NCBI GenBank assembly: GCA_003447295.1
Contig: DLZQ01000055.1
Location: forward strand, 72,831 to 93,959
DNA from: Lachnospiraceae bacterium
GTDB taxonomy: Bacteria; Bacillota; Clostridia; Lachnospirales; Lachnospiraceae
DNA length: 21,129 nt
Direction of reading: 5' to 3'
Part shown: positions 1 through 8,981 of the stretch, piece after piece
Layout: every line of letters starts with the position of its first letter
How positions within the stretch are numbered: position 1 is the first letter of the stretch
Notes under the pieces: generated by a model
Database searches by the model: none
The model's input: the letters and a program-made list of their open reading frames with translations, nothing else
What the model was told of the DNA's origin: nothing
Program-made: the position numbers and the translations under genes

Positions 1-60
1 CGGACCGAAGCGGAGCGGAGAAGTGGGAGTGCGTAGCACGGAGCAATCCGTAGGCATCAA
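1..60. other. GC-rich window edge, unassigned
   Basis: This stretch is visibly richer in G and C, and more purine-rich, than the operon that follows it. The frame starting at base 2 stays open until a TGA at 74-76 and could be the last 24 codons of a plus-strand gene entering from the left, but the predicted residues match nothing I recognise. The opposite strand is also open. I see no start, ribosome binding site or family motif, so I do not call a gene here. Confidence 0.3.
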
Positions 61-61
61 A

Positions 62-83
62 GTCGGGGGCTATTGACCCCGAC
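62..83. terminator. Small GC-rich hairpin at the left edge
   Basis: GTCGGGG (62-68) and CCCCGAC (77-83) form a perfect 7-bp stem around an 8-base loop. Neither side has a clean run of T, so it is a weak intrinsic terminator candidate. It may serve a plus-strand gene lying to the left of the window, or act as a second stop behind the stronger hairpin at 106-151. Confidence 0.35.
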
Positions 84-91
84 ATCATTAC

Positions 92-151
92 ATAAAATAA
101 TAAAACTACCGCTTTGAGCTGACGGTCTCATCAGTCAGCCCAAAGCGGTAG
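92..151 (-). terminator. Intrinsic terminator of the transporter/glycosidase operon
   Basis: Two 18-base arms, 106-123 and 134-151, pair around a 10-base loop. The only non-Watson-Crick position is a G-U pair when read as minus-strand RNA, and an A-C mismatch when read as plus. On the minus strand the stem is followed by a T-rich tail (TTTTATTATTTTA). It lies about 115 bases past the GH3 stop codon and is the first convincing stop for the operon that begins near 10820. Confidence 0.8.
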
Positions 152-182
152 CTAGTCTTTCCTCTTCCGGGAATCGATTACT

Positions 183-226
183 GACATATATATTTTTCCA
201 AGGCCTTTCCGGGGTTTATATATGTC
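183..226. repeat. AT-rich inverted repeat in the operon 3' region
   Basis: GACATATATA (183-192) and TATATATGTC (217-226) are a perfect 10-bp inverted repeat enclosing a GC-richer loop that contains the palindrome AAGGCCTT. It sits between the GH3 stop codon and the terminator at 106-151, so it would be a hairpin in the 3' untranslated RNA. There is no T-run next to it. A role in RNA stability is possible but not shown. Confidence 0.4.
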
Positions 227-265
227 GTATTATACTTTATTTTATAATGAATTAGAATCGGGATT

Positions 266-2467
266 TCACACATTCTGCTTACTGCAGTTAGGGTATTCAA
301 TTTTCTGATGCAATAAAATATTTTGCGTTGAATTGCCTACACATATTTCAAAAATTCCGGGTTCCACACAAAAATCATGTTTTTTCTCATCATAAAATGA
401 AAACGCCATACTATCCAAAGTAATCTCTACTCTGCATACACTCCCCGCTTTCAGCGTAATGCTTTTGAATGCCTTTAACTCTTTTTCTGGTCTGATTACT
501 GTACACTCCTCATCCCTCACATAAATCTGTACAATCTCTCTTCCGTCTATTTGACCTACGTTTTCTATATCAAACGATATGCTCACTCTGTCTTTTGCAT
601 CATTATCTTGCTTCACCTGCAGATCGTGATACGCAAATTCTGTATAAGAGAGTCCATGTCCAAAGCAGAACATCGGCAAAATATCATTTTTCTCATAGTG
701 ACGATATCCGACCATAATTTCTTCTTCATAACAGACCATATCATCTCTCCCAAATTGTCCGTTATGACCTGTCGGTGTATCTTCATAAACACGAGGAAAA
801 GTTTCTGCCAGTTTTCCACTGGGATTGATTCTTCCGGTGAGGATTCCCGCTAGGGCTGTGCCACTCTCCATTCCGGCATAATAAGACCACAAAATTGTAC
901 CTGCTTTTTCTTCCCATGGCATCTCCACCGGAGATCCTCCTATTAAAGTTACAATTGTGTCCGGTCTTACCTTTAATAATTTTGTAATCAATTCATCCTG
1001 ATGATACGGAAGTTTCATGCAGGGACGATCCTCTCCCTCAATGTCATATTCATGATCCAACCCTCCTACAAACAGAACAATATCGCTTTCTTCAGCTAGC
1101 TTCAGAGCTCTTCTGTGATATTCTTCCTCAATTTCCGAGAGGTCTGAATAAAATGCCTCCTTTTTTAATCTTCTTTTTTCTTCTCTCATCCTGCGGATCT
1201 GTTGTTGTATTTTTTCTTTGTCATCCACACTGGAAGCCTGCCAGTTTTCTCCGTTAAGCTCCTTTTTTTCCGGAATATAATACCCCGGTTCATATACTAT
1301 TTCTGCATTACCTCCAAATTCCATTTTGATTCCAAGAAGCGGTGATATTTCATACAAAGCCTTAATTTCTGCACTACCTCCACCGCCCGAGTGAATTCGG
1401 TCTGCGTTACAACCTATGACTGCAATTTTCTTATGATATGTATTTCCAAGTGGCAATAATTTACTATCATTTTTCAATAAAATAACAGATTTTTCTGCTG
1501 CTTTTTTCAACACCTGCCGGTGCGCCATAGTATTATAGGAGCCGTTTTTTCGATGTACCGCTTCCTTTCCAATCATTTTTAACTTAAACATTACTCGCAA
1601 GATGTTACGCACCTTTGCGTCCAGACACGCCATATCTACTGATTCATCCAAGATCCTTTGCTTCAAAGGTTCTGCCAGACAATATTCGTCGAAATTATCA
1701 AATACTGACATTTCAATATCAAGTGCTGCCTGCCCCGCATCTACCGTATTATGCACTGCTCCCCAGTCACTGATTACAATTCCTTCAAATCCCCATTGAT
1801 CACGCAATACTTCCTTCAGCAACAGATTATTTTCACAGCAATAGGTACCGTTTAATCTGTTATAGGCTCCCATAACCGAATAAACATCTGCCCTCTGCAC
1901 AGACTGTCGAAACGCCGGGTAATATATTTCCTGCAAGGTTCTCTCATTTACTTTAGTGTCCACATGCAGTCGATTAGTTTCCTGATTGTTTGCCACAAAA
2001 TGTTTTACACAGGCTGCCACATCATTCTGCTGTATTCCCTTTATCAAAGCAACTGCCATCTCTGCTGTCAGCACGGGGTCTTCACTCAAATATTCAAAAT
2101 TTCTCCCACATAAGGGACTTCGTTTGATATTAATTCCCGGCGCCAAAATCATGTCTTTTCCTCTGCCTCTGGCTTCCGCTCCCAAGACCTCGCCAACTTC
2201 ATATGCAACATCGACATCCCATGTAGATGCTATAGCACTATTACTTGGAAGATAAGATACATAATCATCAGTATTGCCCAGGGGAATCCATTTATCATTT
2301 TGAAACTCATTCCGAACACCCATAGGTCCATCTGAAAATTTCATAGAAGGTATTCCCAGTCTTTCTACCCCTTTATTCTGAAACAATCCATTTCCATGAA
2401 CCATCCCGATCTTTTCATCCAAGGTCATCTGTTCCAATAATTCAGTTATTATTTTTTCTGTCTTCAA
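266..2467 (-). CDS. Glycoside hydrolase family 3 beta-glucosidase (operon A)
   Basis: This 733-residue GH3 enzyme should release terminal beta-linked sugar, most likely glucose, from a small glycoside. The N-terminal barrel shows MTLDEKIG (14-21), SDGPMG (45-50), KHFVANNQE (155-163) and the nucleophile motif VISDWGA, with Asp234 as nucleophile. The sandwich domain has EYDIEGEDR near 473-481; Glu477 is the likely acid/base by position in the family. A fibronectin-III-like domain follows from about 630. There is no signal peptide, so it acts in the cytoplasm. The start codon is TTG (2465-2467), overlapping the TGA of the upstream esterase as TTGA; the upstream ribosome site is weak (AAAGG), which suggests translational coupling. 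A charged insert of about 44 residues (about 408-452) is absent from the second GH3 protein of this window. The exact sugar specificity (glucose, xylose or other) cannot be read from the sequence. Confidence 0.93.
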   Translation of the reverse strand: MKTEKIITELLEQMTLDEKIGMVHGNGLFQNKGVERLGIPSMKFSDGPMGVRNEFQNDKWIPLGNTDDYVSYLPSNSAIASTWDVDVAYEVGEVLGAEARGRGKDMILAPGINIKRSPLCGRNFEYLSEDPVLTAEMAVALIKGIQQNDVAACVKHFVANNQETNRLHVDTKVNERTLQEIYYPAFRQSVQRADVYSVMGAYNRLNGTYCCENNLLLKEVLRDQWGFEGIVISDWGAVHNTVDAGQAALDIEMSVFDNFDEYCLAEPLKQRILDESVDMACLDAKVRNILRVMFKLKMIGKEAVHRKNGSYNTMAHRQVLKKAAEKSVILLKNDSKLLPLGNTYHKKIAVIGCNADRIHSGGGGSAEIKALYEISPLLGIKMEFGGNAEIVYEPGYYIPEKKELNGENWQASSVDDKEKIQQQIRRMREEKRRLKKEAFYSDLSEIEEEYHRRALKLAEESDIVLFVGGLDHEYDIEGEDRPCMKLPYHQDELITKLLKVRPDTIVTLIGGSPVEMPWEEKAGTILWSYYAGMESGTALAGILTGRINPSGKLAETFPRVYEDTPTGHNGQFGRDDMVCYEEEIMVGYRHYEKNDILPMFCFGHGLSYTEFAYHDLQVKQDNDAKDRVSISFDIENVGQIDGREIVQIYVRDEECTVIRPEKELKAFKSITLKAGSVCRVEITLDSMAFSFYDEKKHDFCVEPGIFEICVGNSTQNILLHQKIEYPNCSKQNV

Positions 2468-4068
2468 TGTAAAAATACGCCTTTCTCTTCTGCTTCTTTT
2501 TGAGTTTTCTGCAACATTTTTCTCCTTTCTTTTGTAGAAAATGGAGATTTCATGCCACTGTCCGCTACCTGTTTCACTAATTCGTAATCAAACTTCTCTC
2601 TTACCTGCCATTTATCATTGTCGATAACCATATAATTTTCTGTCTCTTCTGTACAGGCCGGCCAAGCAATCGTTTCATCAATGAATGGAATTCCTGTTTT
2701 AGCAAAATTCACCCATGCCTTGCACATTTTTTCTTCTAGTTTATCCGTGACTCCCGGCATATTAGCCACGGGAACCTTATCTGTATTGTGAAATACAAAA
2801 GCCAGATCAGAACAATGCCATGCCGGCTTTCCATCATCCAGAGGAAATTCAACAGCAAAGACATATGCATATATATTAGATTGTTTATATGTCTTTCTCT
2901 TTTTCACAAAATCAATTACCGGTTTTCTGAAAAAAATATCATAGGTAGTTAAGTCTGCAATGCTTCTTCCCGGGTATGCCTGCGCGTATGCCTGAATCAC
3001 AGACTGAGTATGTTCACCAAATCGTTTTTCGACAATCCTGACCAATTCCTCTTGTGTCATTTGATTCCTTCCAATCAGCCCGGGTGCAAATCCCATCTCT
3101 CCGAACACACTTCCTATTAACACCGGCACCTTTTGGGCATATTCCGAAAATCCAATTTTTAAAGGATCCCCCATGTAATAAGAGTTCCGAATCGGATGTC
3201 CTCCAATATAACCACCTTCAGCCAGTACTTTATTGGATACTTTATTATAAGCATCTGCCAGCTCTCTGTAAGGCATATCCTCCCATTTCTCAATATCCGA
3301 TTCTTCCATATTAAGCTCCTTAAGCATTGCCCGGATCAGTGGTTTGGCATCTGTATTCTCTTCATCAATAAAATCTTCCAATACGCCGCTCTGAATAATC
3401 GCTTTATGATACAAGCCATCAGCCTCCGGTGTCTGCATCAGCGTCCATATTTTCATGCCTCCTCCGGATTGCCCGAATAATGTTACATTTTGAGGATCCC
3501 CGCCAAACGCTTCAATATTGTCTCTAATCCAGCGCAATGCAGCTACAATATCAGCATTTCCAACATTTCCCGAGTTCCAATATTTTTCTCCATATTCTGA
3601 CAAATTCAAATATCCCAAAAGATTTAATCTATGATTCAATGATACTACAACCACATCCCCAAATTGGCTTAAATTTGTACCGTCATATGCTATCTGTTCG
3701 ATAGAAGATCCTGCGTAGAATCCACCTCCATGAAGCCATACCATAACCGGTTTTTTTGCCAAAGTATCCAACGTCTGCGTCCAAACGTTCAAATACTGAC
3801 AGTGTTCATCCATGGGCCAGTATCTATGAGGAACCATAATTTCACCGTTGGGAACATCCTGGGTTAACAATGGACATACATAGCCATAAGAAGTAGCATC
3901 TTTTATCCCATCCCACGGCTGAATTTCCTCCGGCATCTGAAATCTTTTTGCATTTGCATACTTAATCCCTTGAAATGTATATGTTGTATTCCACAAATAT
4001 CCCCTTATTTTTCCTGCTTTTGTTGTCACAATCGGTCCATTTCCCGAACATTCAAAATAACTACTCAT
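2464..4068 (-). CDS. Type B carboxylesterase, cytoplasmic
   Basis: This 534-residue alpha/beta hydrolase of the carboxylesterase type B (PnbA-like) family cleaves carboxylic esters. Visible motifs are the oxyanion motif HGGGF (113-117), the nucleophile motif GQSGGG with Ser201, a likely acid Glu324 in GSVFGEMG, and the likely catalytic His418 in AWHCSD. The usual family form around the serine is GESAGG, so this one is slightly atypical, but GxSxG is intact. No signal peptide is present. The start ATG overlaps the response-regulator stop by 8 bases, with GGAG seven bases upstream. It sits between the regulator and a GH3 beta-glucosidase. This placement suggests removal of an acyl group from the imported glycoside before or after deglycosylation; that substrate is my inference. 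Confidence 0.92.
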   Translation of the reverse strand: MSSYFECSGNGPIVTTKAGKIRGYLWNTTYTFQGIKYANAKRFQMPEEIQPWDGIKDATSYGYVCPLLTQDVPNGEIMVPHRYWPMDEHCQYLNVWTQTLDTLAKKPVMVWLHGGGFYAGSSIEQIAYDGTNLSQFGDVVVVSLNHRLNLLGYLNLSEYGEKYWNSGNVGNADIVAALRWIRDNIEAFGGDPQNVTLFGQSGGGMKIWTLMQTPEADGLYHKAIIQSGVLEDFIDEENTDAKPLIRAMLKELNMEESDIEKWEDMPYRELADAYNKVSNKVLAEGGYIGGHPIRNSYYMGDPLKIGFSEYAQKVPVLIGSVFGEMGFAPGLIGRNQMTQEELVRIVEKRFGEHTQSVIQAYAQAYPGRSIADLTTYDIFFRKPVIDFVKKRKTYKQSNIYAYVFAVEFPLDDGKPAWHCSDLAFVFHNTDKVPVANMPGVTDKLEEKMCKAWVNFAKTGIPFIDETIAWPACTEETENYMVIDNDKWQVREKFDYELVKQVADSGMKSPFSTKERRKMLQKTQKEAEEKGVFLH

Positions 4069-5656
4069 TTAGTTTCTCCTTTGCTTTTTTTCTATAATCT
4101 TTCGGACTACATCCCAACATTTTTTTACATAATCTGGAAAAATATGAAAAGTTATCATATCCCACTTTCATTGCAATTTCATTAATAGAGATTTCACTGT
4201 ATTGTAACAGTTCAGACGCCTTCTTTATCCTCATACGAATAACATAATCGGTAATAGAGATTCCTTCTTCTTTTTTAAAAAGTCTTGCCAGATAATCTGC
4301 ATTTAAATATACAATTCCTGCCAGCTCATTTCTGGAAATTTCCTCATTATAATGTTCTTCAATATATTTTTTAACTACCTCTACAATAGATGTATTTTCT
4401 CTTACGTAGTCAATATAGCTATATGCTTTTTGCAATAAATATTTACAGAATTCCATATAGTTATCATAATTCTTCAATGACATTTTCCGATAAGTTTCAT
4501 ATTCCGTATTTACAAATAGCTCATGGGCTTCGATATTGTTTTTCATCAACACAGTATTCACCATCTGAATCAGATTCACCTGCATAGCTTTTAATTCATA
4601 CGATGTTAACCCATGATGTCTCTTTTTCTCTGAGAAATAGTGATCGATTTCATCTAAAATCTTATTCACCGCACCTGTGTTCAGATAAATCTCCCATTCT
4701 CCAATAGCACCGAATGAATATGTATTTTCTTCCCTTTGGTATGTCCGCGCCCAGAATATCTGTACATCGTTGCTGATATTTTCATTCCAAATATGAATCA
4801 ACCTTTCAAAACATTCCTTTACGGCGGGCAGAGGACATTCAAGATCATAAAATACACGCATTCGACAATTGAGATGGATATCACACTGCATAATCAATTT
4901 CTTCAGTACCATCTCCGCATTTTCTTTTAGATTACGGGTTACAATCACATAGGTATCCTCTCCATACTTCACTATGGTCTCCATATTGCACATATCGCTA
5001 AAAATTTCTGTAACGACATTTTTAATAATAAATTCGCTCATTGTTGAAGTCAGATTCTGAAAACGTTCCTCTTCTTCATATGCATGTAGCAAAAAAACAT
5101 CAAACAACTGCTCAGTGTCATATTCCAAACGATTGTCTTCAATCAATGCATTTAAAAGTTCTTCATCCGGAATTGCCAGCGGAAACATGATATGCTCCCA
5201 AAAATGAGCTTTTCTGTTTTTTACATCATCCAACCAATACACGCCATACTGATAATATGTTTTCTTCCTGCTCTCTTGTCTGACTTTTTCTACAGCCCTA
5301 GATATTATTTTTTCAAAATCGTCAAAAGAAATCGGTTTCAGATAATAGTCAAAACATTGAAGTTCCACAGCCTTTTTGGCATAATTAAAATCTGCATAAC
5401 ACGTGCAGAATATAGTAACCACGTCTAAATTCTGTGTTTTCGTCCATTTTAACAATTCAATTCCCGATTCGTTTGGCATTTCTATATCTGTTACCATAAT
5501 ATGGATCGGTACATTCTTAAGTATCTTTTTGGCATCCGCAGCATTTTCAGCAACGTAAATCTTTTCTATTCCCAGTGACGAATATGCAACCCCAAACTGC
5601 AGACTTTCCAGCACATTCACATCATCATCTACTAATAGAATATTCACTCTTTTCAT
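4061..5656 (-). CDS. YesN-type response regulator with AraC DNA-binding domain
   Basis: This 531-residue protein has a receiver domain at residues 1-120, a long middle region and an AraC/XylS double helix-turn-helix at about 430-525. The receiver has the acidic pocket DDD (10-12), phospho-acceptor Asp57 in VTDIEMP, Thr85 and Lys107 followed by Pro. It should be phosphorylated by the adjacent YesM-like kinase and activate carbohydrate genes. The natural target candidate is the 49-bp block found at the two promoters near 10844 and 13928 (inference). The start is uncertain: the ATG at 5656 has GGAG directly touching it, whereas a GTG at residue 4 (5647) has the same GGAG nine bases upstream and gives a protein starting at NILLVDDD. 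The gene overlaps the kinase gene by 23 to 32 bases. Confidence 0.94.
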   Translation of the reverse strand: MKRVNILLVDDDVNVLESLQFGVAYSSLGIEKIYVAENAADAKKILKNVPIHIMVTDIEMPNESGIELLKWTKTQNLDVVTIFCTCYADFNYAKKAVELQCFDYYLKPISFDDFEKIISRAVEKVRQESRKKTYYQYGVYWLDDVKNRKAHFWEHIMFPLAIPDEELLNALIEDNRLEYDTEQLFDVFLLHAYEEEERFQNLTSTMSEFIIKNVVTEIFSDMCNMETIVKYGEDTYVIVTRNLKENAEMVLKKLIMQCDIHLNCRMRVFYDLECPLPAVKECFERLIHIWNENISNDVQIFWARTYQREENTYSFGAIGEWEIYLNTGAVNKILDEIDHYFSEKKRHHGLTSYELKAMQVNLIQMVNTVLMKNNIEAHELFVNTEYETYRKMSLKNYDNYMEFCKYLLQKAYSYIDYVRENTSIVEVVKKYIEEHYNEEISRNELAGIVYLNADYLARLFKKEEGISITDYVIRMRIKKASELLQYSEISINEIAMKVGYDNFSYFSRLCKKMLGCSPKDYRKKAKEKLNE

Positions 5657-7352
5657 CTCCGTTTTGATACGGAATTATTATTATAACTTCCGTTCCCAGG
5701 TTTTCACCGTTACCTATCATGAGACTTGCTTCCGCCCCATAGAGCAGTTGAAGCCGATCTTTTGTATTGCGTATTCCAATTTGGAATCTGTCATCATTTG
5801 CTCCAAATTCATTCTTTCGAAATTTTTCTAACACATTCTCAGGAAAACCCGGACCATTATCCGCTATCCGAATTTGTATTTTTTTCTGTTCCTCATCCAG
5901 AAAGCTTCCTTCAATGCTAATTTCTATCTTTCTTTTGCTTCCTACCGTGTACTTCACGCAGTTTTCCACAAAGACTATCATTATCAGCGGTGGAATCATT
6001 GCCTGTTTCACACGCTCATCTACGCAGATATGACACTTGCAATCATAGCGGTATAAAATATTATGGATTTTTACATAATTTACAATCTGCTGTAATTCTT
6101 CATCCATTAAGATAGGCTTCGTTCCTTTGCGGAAAATAGATCTCATATATCCGGATACATACAATGCCAGTTGCTGGATTTCTTCTGTATGTTTCAACTG
6201 CGCCATACTGTATATGCTATTAAGACAGTTAATATAAAAATGGGGCCTGATCTGTAATTGTAAATAATCTATTTTAGTTTTCTGTTTTTCCAGCTGTTCT
6301 TCATATACCTGAACTTTTAATTCCTGAATTTCTTTTTCCAGATTTCTCCAGATTTCACCTACATTTTCGAATTCTTCATAATAATTATTTTGCTCTAATT
6401 CTCCAGTTTCCTGAAATTTTCGTAGATTCTCTTCAAAAATGTATAACGGTTTTTGTACATAGTGCCTGAAATAATAAAAAGCTCCAATACACATAAAGCA
6501 AATCAATACTGTGGTAATTGCCATCAGTATTTCATAGGTTCCAGCACTTTTCTTTATTTTGTCGCTGACATCTATTCCTATAGATACATTTGCATTTTCA
6601 AATTCGTATTCCCAATAATGCGAGCTACTGTTTTCCTGAATATTTTCATTTTTCTGAAACATACTTCCGGATGCACTGCTATTCTCCAAATAATGTACTC
6701 CGGTGCTCAAATCTCGAATAAAAAAGGAAAGTGTATCTTCCTGTGTTTTTCGAAAAGAAGCGCATATTTTCTCAGGCCGTATCCAACAACCCACATAATT
6801 ATTTTTCAAGCAAAAGGTAGTTGTAAGAAACAACGTTCCTTGAACATCCTGCACAAACCATTTTCTCTTTTCTGTTATAGGAATCTGTTCTTCGGAAGCC
6901 ACTGTCCTAATATATCCTTTAAAAAGTTCCTTTTGAAGGTATTCATCGTCTCCCGTAATCAGAAAAATATCTTTGTCTTTGTTATAAAACCAAAAATGGT
7001 ATTCGTCCCCATAATCAATTGCCATTGCCTGAAAATATTGTTTCAATTCATTTTGCTCCGCAATGCTGTAAACCACAGAGTTATCCTCTGTGTTTAAATC
7101 CATCTCTTCTATTTCTCTGATAGATTTATTATTCAACAACGTGTTTACAAGCTGCGTATTAATGCCATTCATTTTTTGATCCAATTCATTCCCGTAGAAA
7201 TCAAATGTCCGGCTGGCTATATTTGCTATCTCTTTGACGTATCCACGGAATAATATCATACCAACACCGTATACAACAACAATTGTCCCGATTAATGCGC
7301 ACATGATCAGAGTAATATTTTTTCTCAAGACCTTCTTATGTTTTCTCGGCAT
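5625..7352 (-). CDS. YesM-type sensor histidine kinase
   Basis: This 575-residue membrane kinase has a transmembrane helix at about 12-36, an extracellular sensor region at about 40-270, a second helix at about 273-296, a HAMP-like linker and coiled coil to about 365, then the His_kinase domain. The motif QIRPHFYIN carries phospho-acceptor His371. The ATP-binding domain shows the N box FVENCVKY (Asn464), DNGPGF (498-503) and GIRNTKDRL (526-534). YesM-type kinases pair with AraC-type regulators to control sugar importers, and the partner gene follows immediately with overlapping ends. The ribosome site AGGAGG at 7362-7367 fits the ATG. The ligand is unknown; it may be the imported glycoside, sensed directly or through the solute-binding protein. 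Confidence 0.95.
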   Translation of the reverse strand: MPRKHKKVLRKNITLIMCALIGTIVVVYGVGMILFRGYVKEIANIASRTFDFYGNELDQKMNGINTQLVNTLLNNKSIREIEEMDLNTEDNSVVYSIAEQNELKQYFQAMAIDYGDEYHFWFYNKDKDIFLITGDDEYLQKELFKGYIRTVASEEQIPITEKRKWFVQDVQGTLFLTTTFCLKNNYVGCWIRPEKICASFRKTQEDTLSFFIRDLSTGVHYLENSSASGSMFQKNENIQENSSSHYWEYEFENANVSIGIDVSDKIKKSAGTYEILMAITTVLICFMCIGAFYYFRHYVQKPLYIFEENLRKFQETGELEQNNYYEEFENVGEIWRNLEKEIQELKVQVYEEQLEKQKTKIDYLQLQIRPHFYINCLNSIYSMAQLKHTEEIQQLALYVSGYMRSIFRKGTKPILMDEELQQIVNYVKIHNILYRYDCKCHICVDERVKQAMIPPLIMIVFVENCVKYTVGSKRKIEISIEGSFLDEEQKKIQIRIADNGPGFPENVLEKFRKNEFGANDDRFQIGIRNTKDRLQLLYGAEASLMIGNGENLGTEVIIIIPYQNGDEKSEYSISR

Positions 7353-7398
7353 TAATCGGGACCTCCTATATTTATTTATTCCTGGTATTCACAGCCAC

Positions 7399-7426
7399 AT
7401 TATAACACATTACTTTTGATTTTCCA
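7399..7426 (-). promoter_or_regulatory. Possible internal promoter before the kinase gene
   Basis: On the minus strand a perfect TATAAT (7399-7404) lies 16 bases after TGGAAA (7421-7426, four of six matches to the -35 consensus). The -10 box falls in the 57-base gap between the binding-protein stop and the kinase start. It could give low constitutive expression of the sensor pair when the main operon promoter is off. It may also be chance in AT-rich DNA. Confidence 0.3.
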
Positions 7427-8927
7427 GCCACTCGTTCAATTGTTTCTGCTTCTCGTCCATTACAGTCTGAAGACCGGCTGCGTATAACTTCTCATTAAAC
7501 TCCGGAATGGCCGTGGTAGGATCAGCTGCGCCACAATCGATAGAAGACGAATACTCACTAACCACATTGTTTAGTGCTGCAATCTCATTGCTGACAGATG
7601 TACTATCAAACATGAAACCTAATGCTTTTGACTTATTTGCAGTGGCATTCATCTCTTTCTGCGCATCCATAATCTTTCTGGAGCTTCCCTCCCATACATG
7701 AATCTTGTACTGGTTCGGAAGTTCCCATCCCATATTCAGATTGTATTTTGCATTAGAAGCATCTACCCCATCCGGGAATCCAATCACATCATTTTCAGCA
7801 TCTTTTACGACATAATGAACACCTTCAATACCCCAGTTAAACAGATTCATTAATTCCGGATCACCGTACATGTAGTCCAGCACTTTCATTGTCATCTCCG
7901 GATTTTCACAATTCTGACCAATTCCCCATGTAATTGCGGCAACAGCATTGGTATAGCAAAACGCAGGAGTAGGGTTGATTCTTACAGCCACCAGTTCATA
8001 ACCGGTATTCAGACTTTCCTGTTCCGCAACGCCCGGTTTATAAGGAGTGGCAAAGCAGAATGCATTTCCGGCCTTCAGGATTGTGGTTCCGGCATCTGTA
8101 GATGTTGCCATATCCTTGTCGATATAACCTTTTTCATAATAATCATGAACCGTAGCAGCCAGATTCTTGTAGTTATCCGTCTCATAGTAATTCACAATCG
8201 TAGTATCAGCACCGCCATTATCCAATACTCCAAAACGATCGGAAAGTACATCGGCAAAATATATGTTACCGATCAAACCATCTTTAGCGCCTACAATAAT
8301 TTTCATATCAGGTTCATTTTCATGAATCGTTTCGAAAATAGGCGCACAATCAGCCAAAGATTTCACATTAGACACATCCAAATTATATTTGTCCAAAATG
8401 TCTTTTCTCATTACCAGACAGCTGTCTGCATACCATTCTTTTTCCACCGGCACACCATACACATAGCCATTCATATTAGCAATTTTGAGAATATCTTCAC
8501 CCAAAGCTGCTTTCATATTAACGCCATACTGGTCAATCAAATCAGACATATCCAATACCTGACCGCTGTTTACATAGGTACTCACGTTATTATACATTAT
8601 AGGGACCAAATCCAGTTTTTCCGCACCGGATAACATAAGTTGTAACTGCTGCTGATATACTCCCCATCCCAATGTGATTACATCAATTTGTGCACCAACC
8701 TTTTCCGCCAGGATTTTATTCATTTCTGCTTCTACAAGATCCATGTCCTCCTGATCATTTCCGATCACAGCCATTGTGACCGTATACATATCTTCCGGAT
8801 TTTTAGGTATTTCTGTAGAAGCTGCTCCACCGGTTTCTCCACCACTACTTGGGTTACTCCCGCATCCCGTAAAGCAAGCTACCGTCAACACCATACTGAG
8901 TAACATTGATAAAATTTTTTTCTTCAT
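7410..8927 (-). CDS. Extracellular solute-binding lipoprotein of an LplABC/YtcQ-type importer
   Basis: This 505-residue lipoprotein captures a carbohydrate outside the cell and delivers it to the two permeases encoded upstream. The signal peptide has a lysine-rich start (MKKK), a hydrophobic core and a lipobox FTGC, so Cys22 is the lipidated residue; a Ser/Gly-rich linker follows, as is usual for Firmicutes binding proteins. The length of about 500 residues fits the LplA/YtcQ class of oligosaccharide-binding proteins rather than the shorter 420-residue class. The ribosome site GGGAGG lies upstream of the ATG. It sits after the permeases and before the sensor kinase. The ligand cannot be told from sequence; the enzymes further along point to a glycoside with an ester group (inference). 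Confidence 0.93.
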   Translation of the reverse strand: MKKKILSMLLSMVLTVACFTGCGSNPSSGGETGGAASTEIPKNPEDMYTVTMAVIGNDQEDMDLVEAEMNKILAEKVGAQIDVITLGWGVYQQQLQLMLSGAEKLDLVPIMYNNVSTYVNSGQVLDMSDLIDQYGVNMKAALGEDILKIANMNGYVYGVPVEKEWYADSCLVMRKDILDKYNLDVSNVKSLADCAPIFETIHENEPDMKIIVGAKDGLIGNIYFADVLSDRFGVLDNGGADTTIVNYYETDNYKNLAATVHDYYEKGYIDKDMATSTDAGTTILKAGNAFCFATPYKPGVAEQESLNTGYELVAVRINPTPAFCYTNAVAAITWGIGQNCENPEMTMKVLDYMYGDPELMNLFNWGIEGVHYVVKDAENDVIGFPDGVDASNAKYNLNMGWELPNQYKIHVWEGSSRKIMDAQKEMNATANKSKALGFMFDSTSVSNEIAALNNVVSEYSSSIDCGAADPTTAIPEFNEKLYAAGLQTVMDEKQKQLNEWLENQK

Positions 8928-8960
8928 TTGTTATCCTCCCATATATTTATTTTATCTTGT

Positions 8961-8981
8961 AAGGGCAATGTATTAGCCCTT
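8961..8981 (-). promoter_or_regulatory. Small hairpin over the permease stop codon
   Basis: AAGGGC (8961-8966) and GCCCTT (8976-8981) form a 6-bp stem with a 9-base loop that includes the stop codon of the second permease. It has no T-run. Hairpins at permease/binding-protein junctions can protect downstream RNA and raise binding-protein level, but this stem is short and that role is only a suggestion. Confidence 0.25.

Noticed and set aside
6453..7097. 214-codon open frame on the plus strand
   Set aside because: It lies wholly opposite the sensor kinase, which has all kinase motifs; the plus-strand product is rich in Phe, Ile and Cys with no domain or ribosome site.
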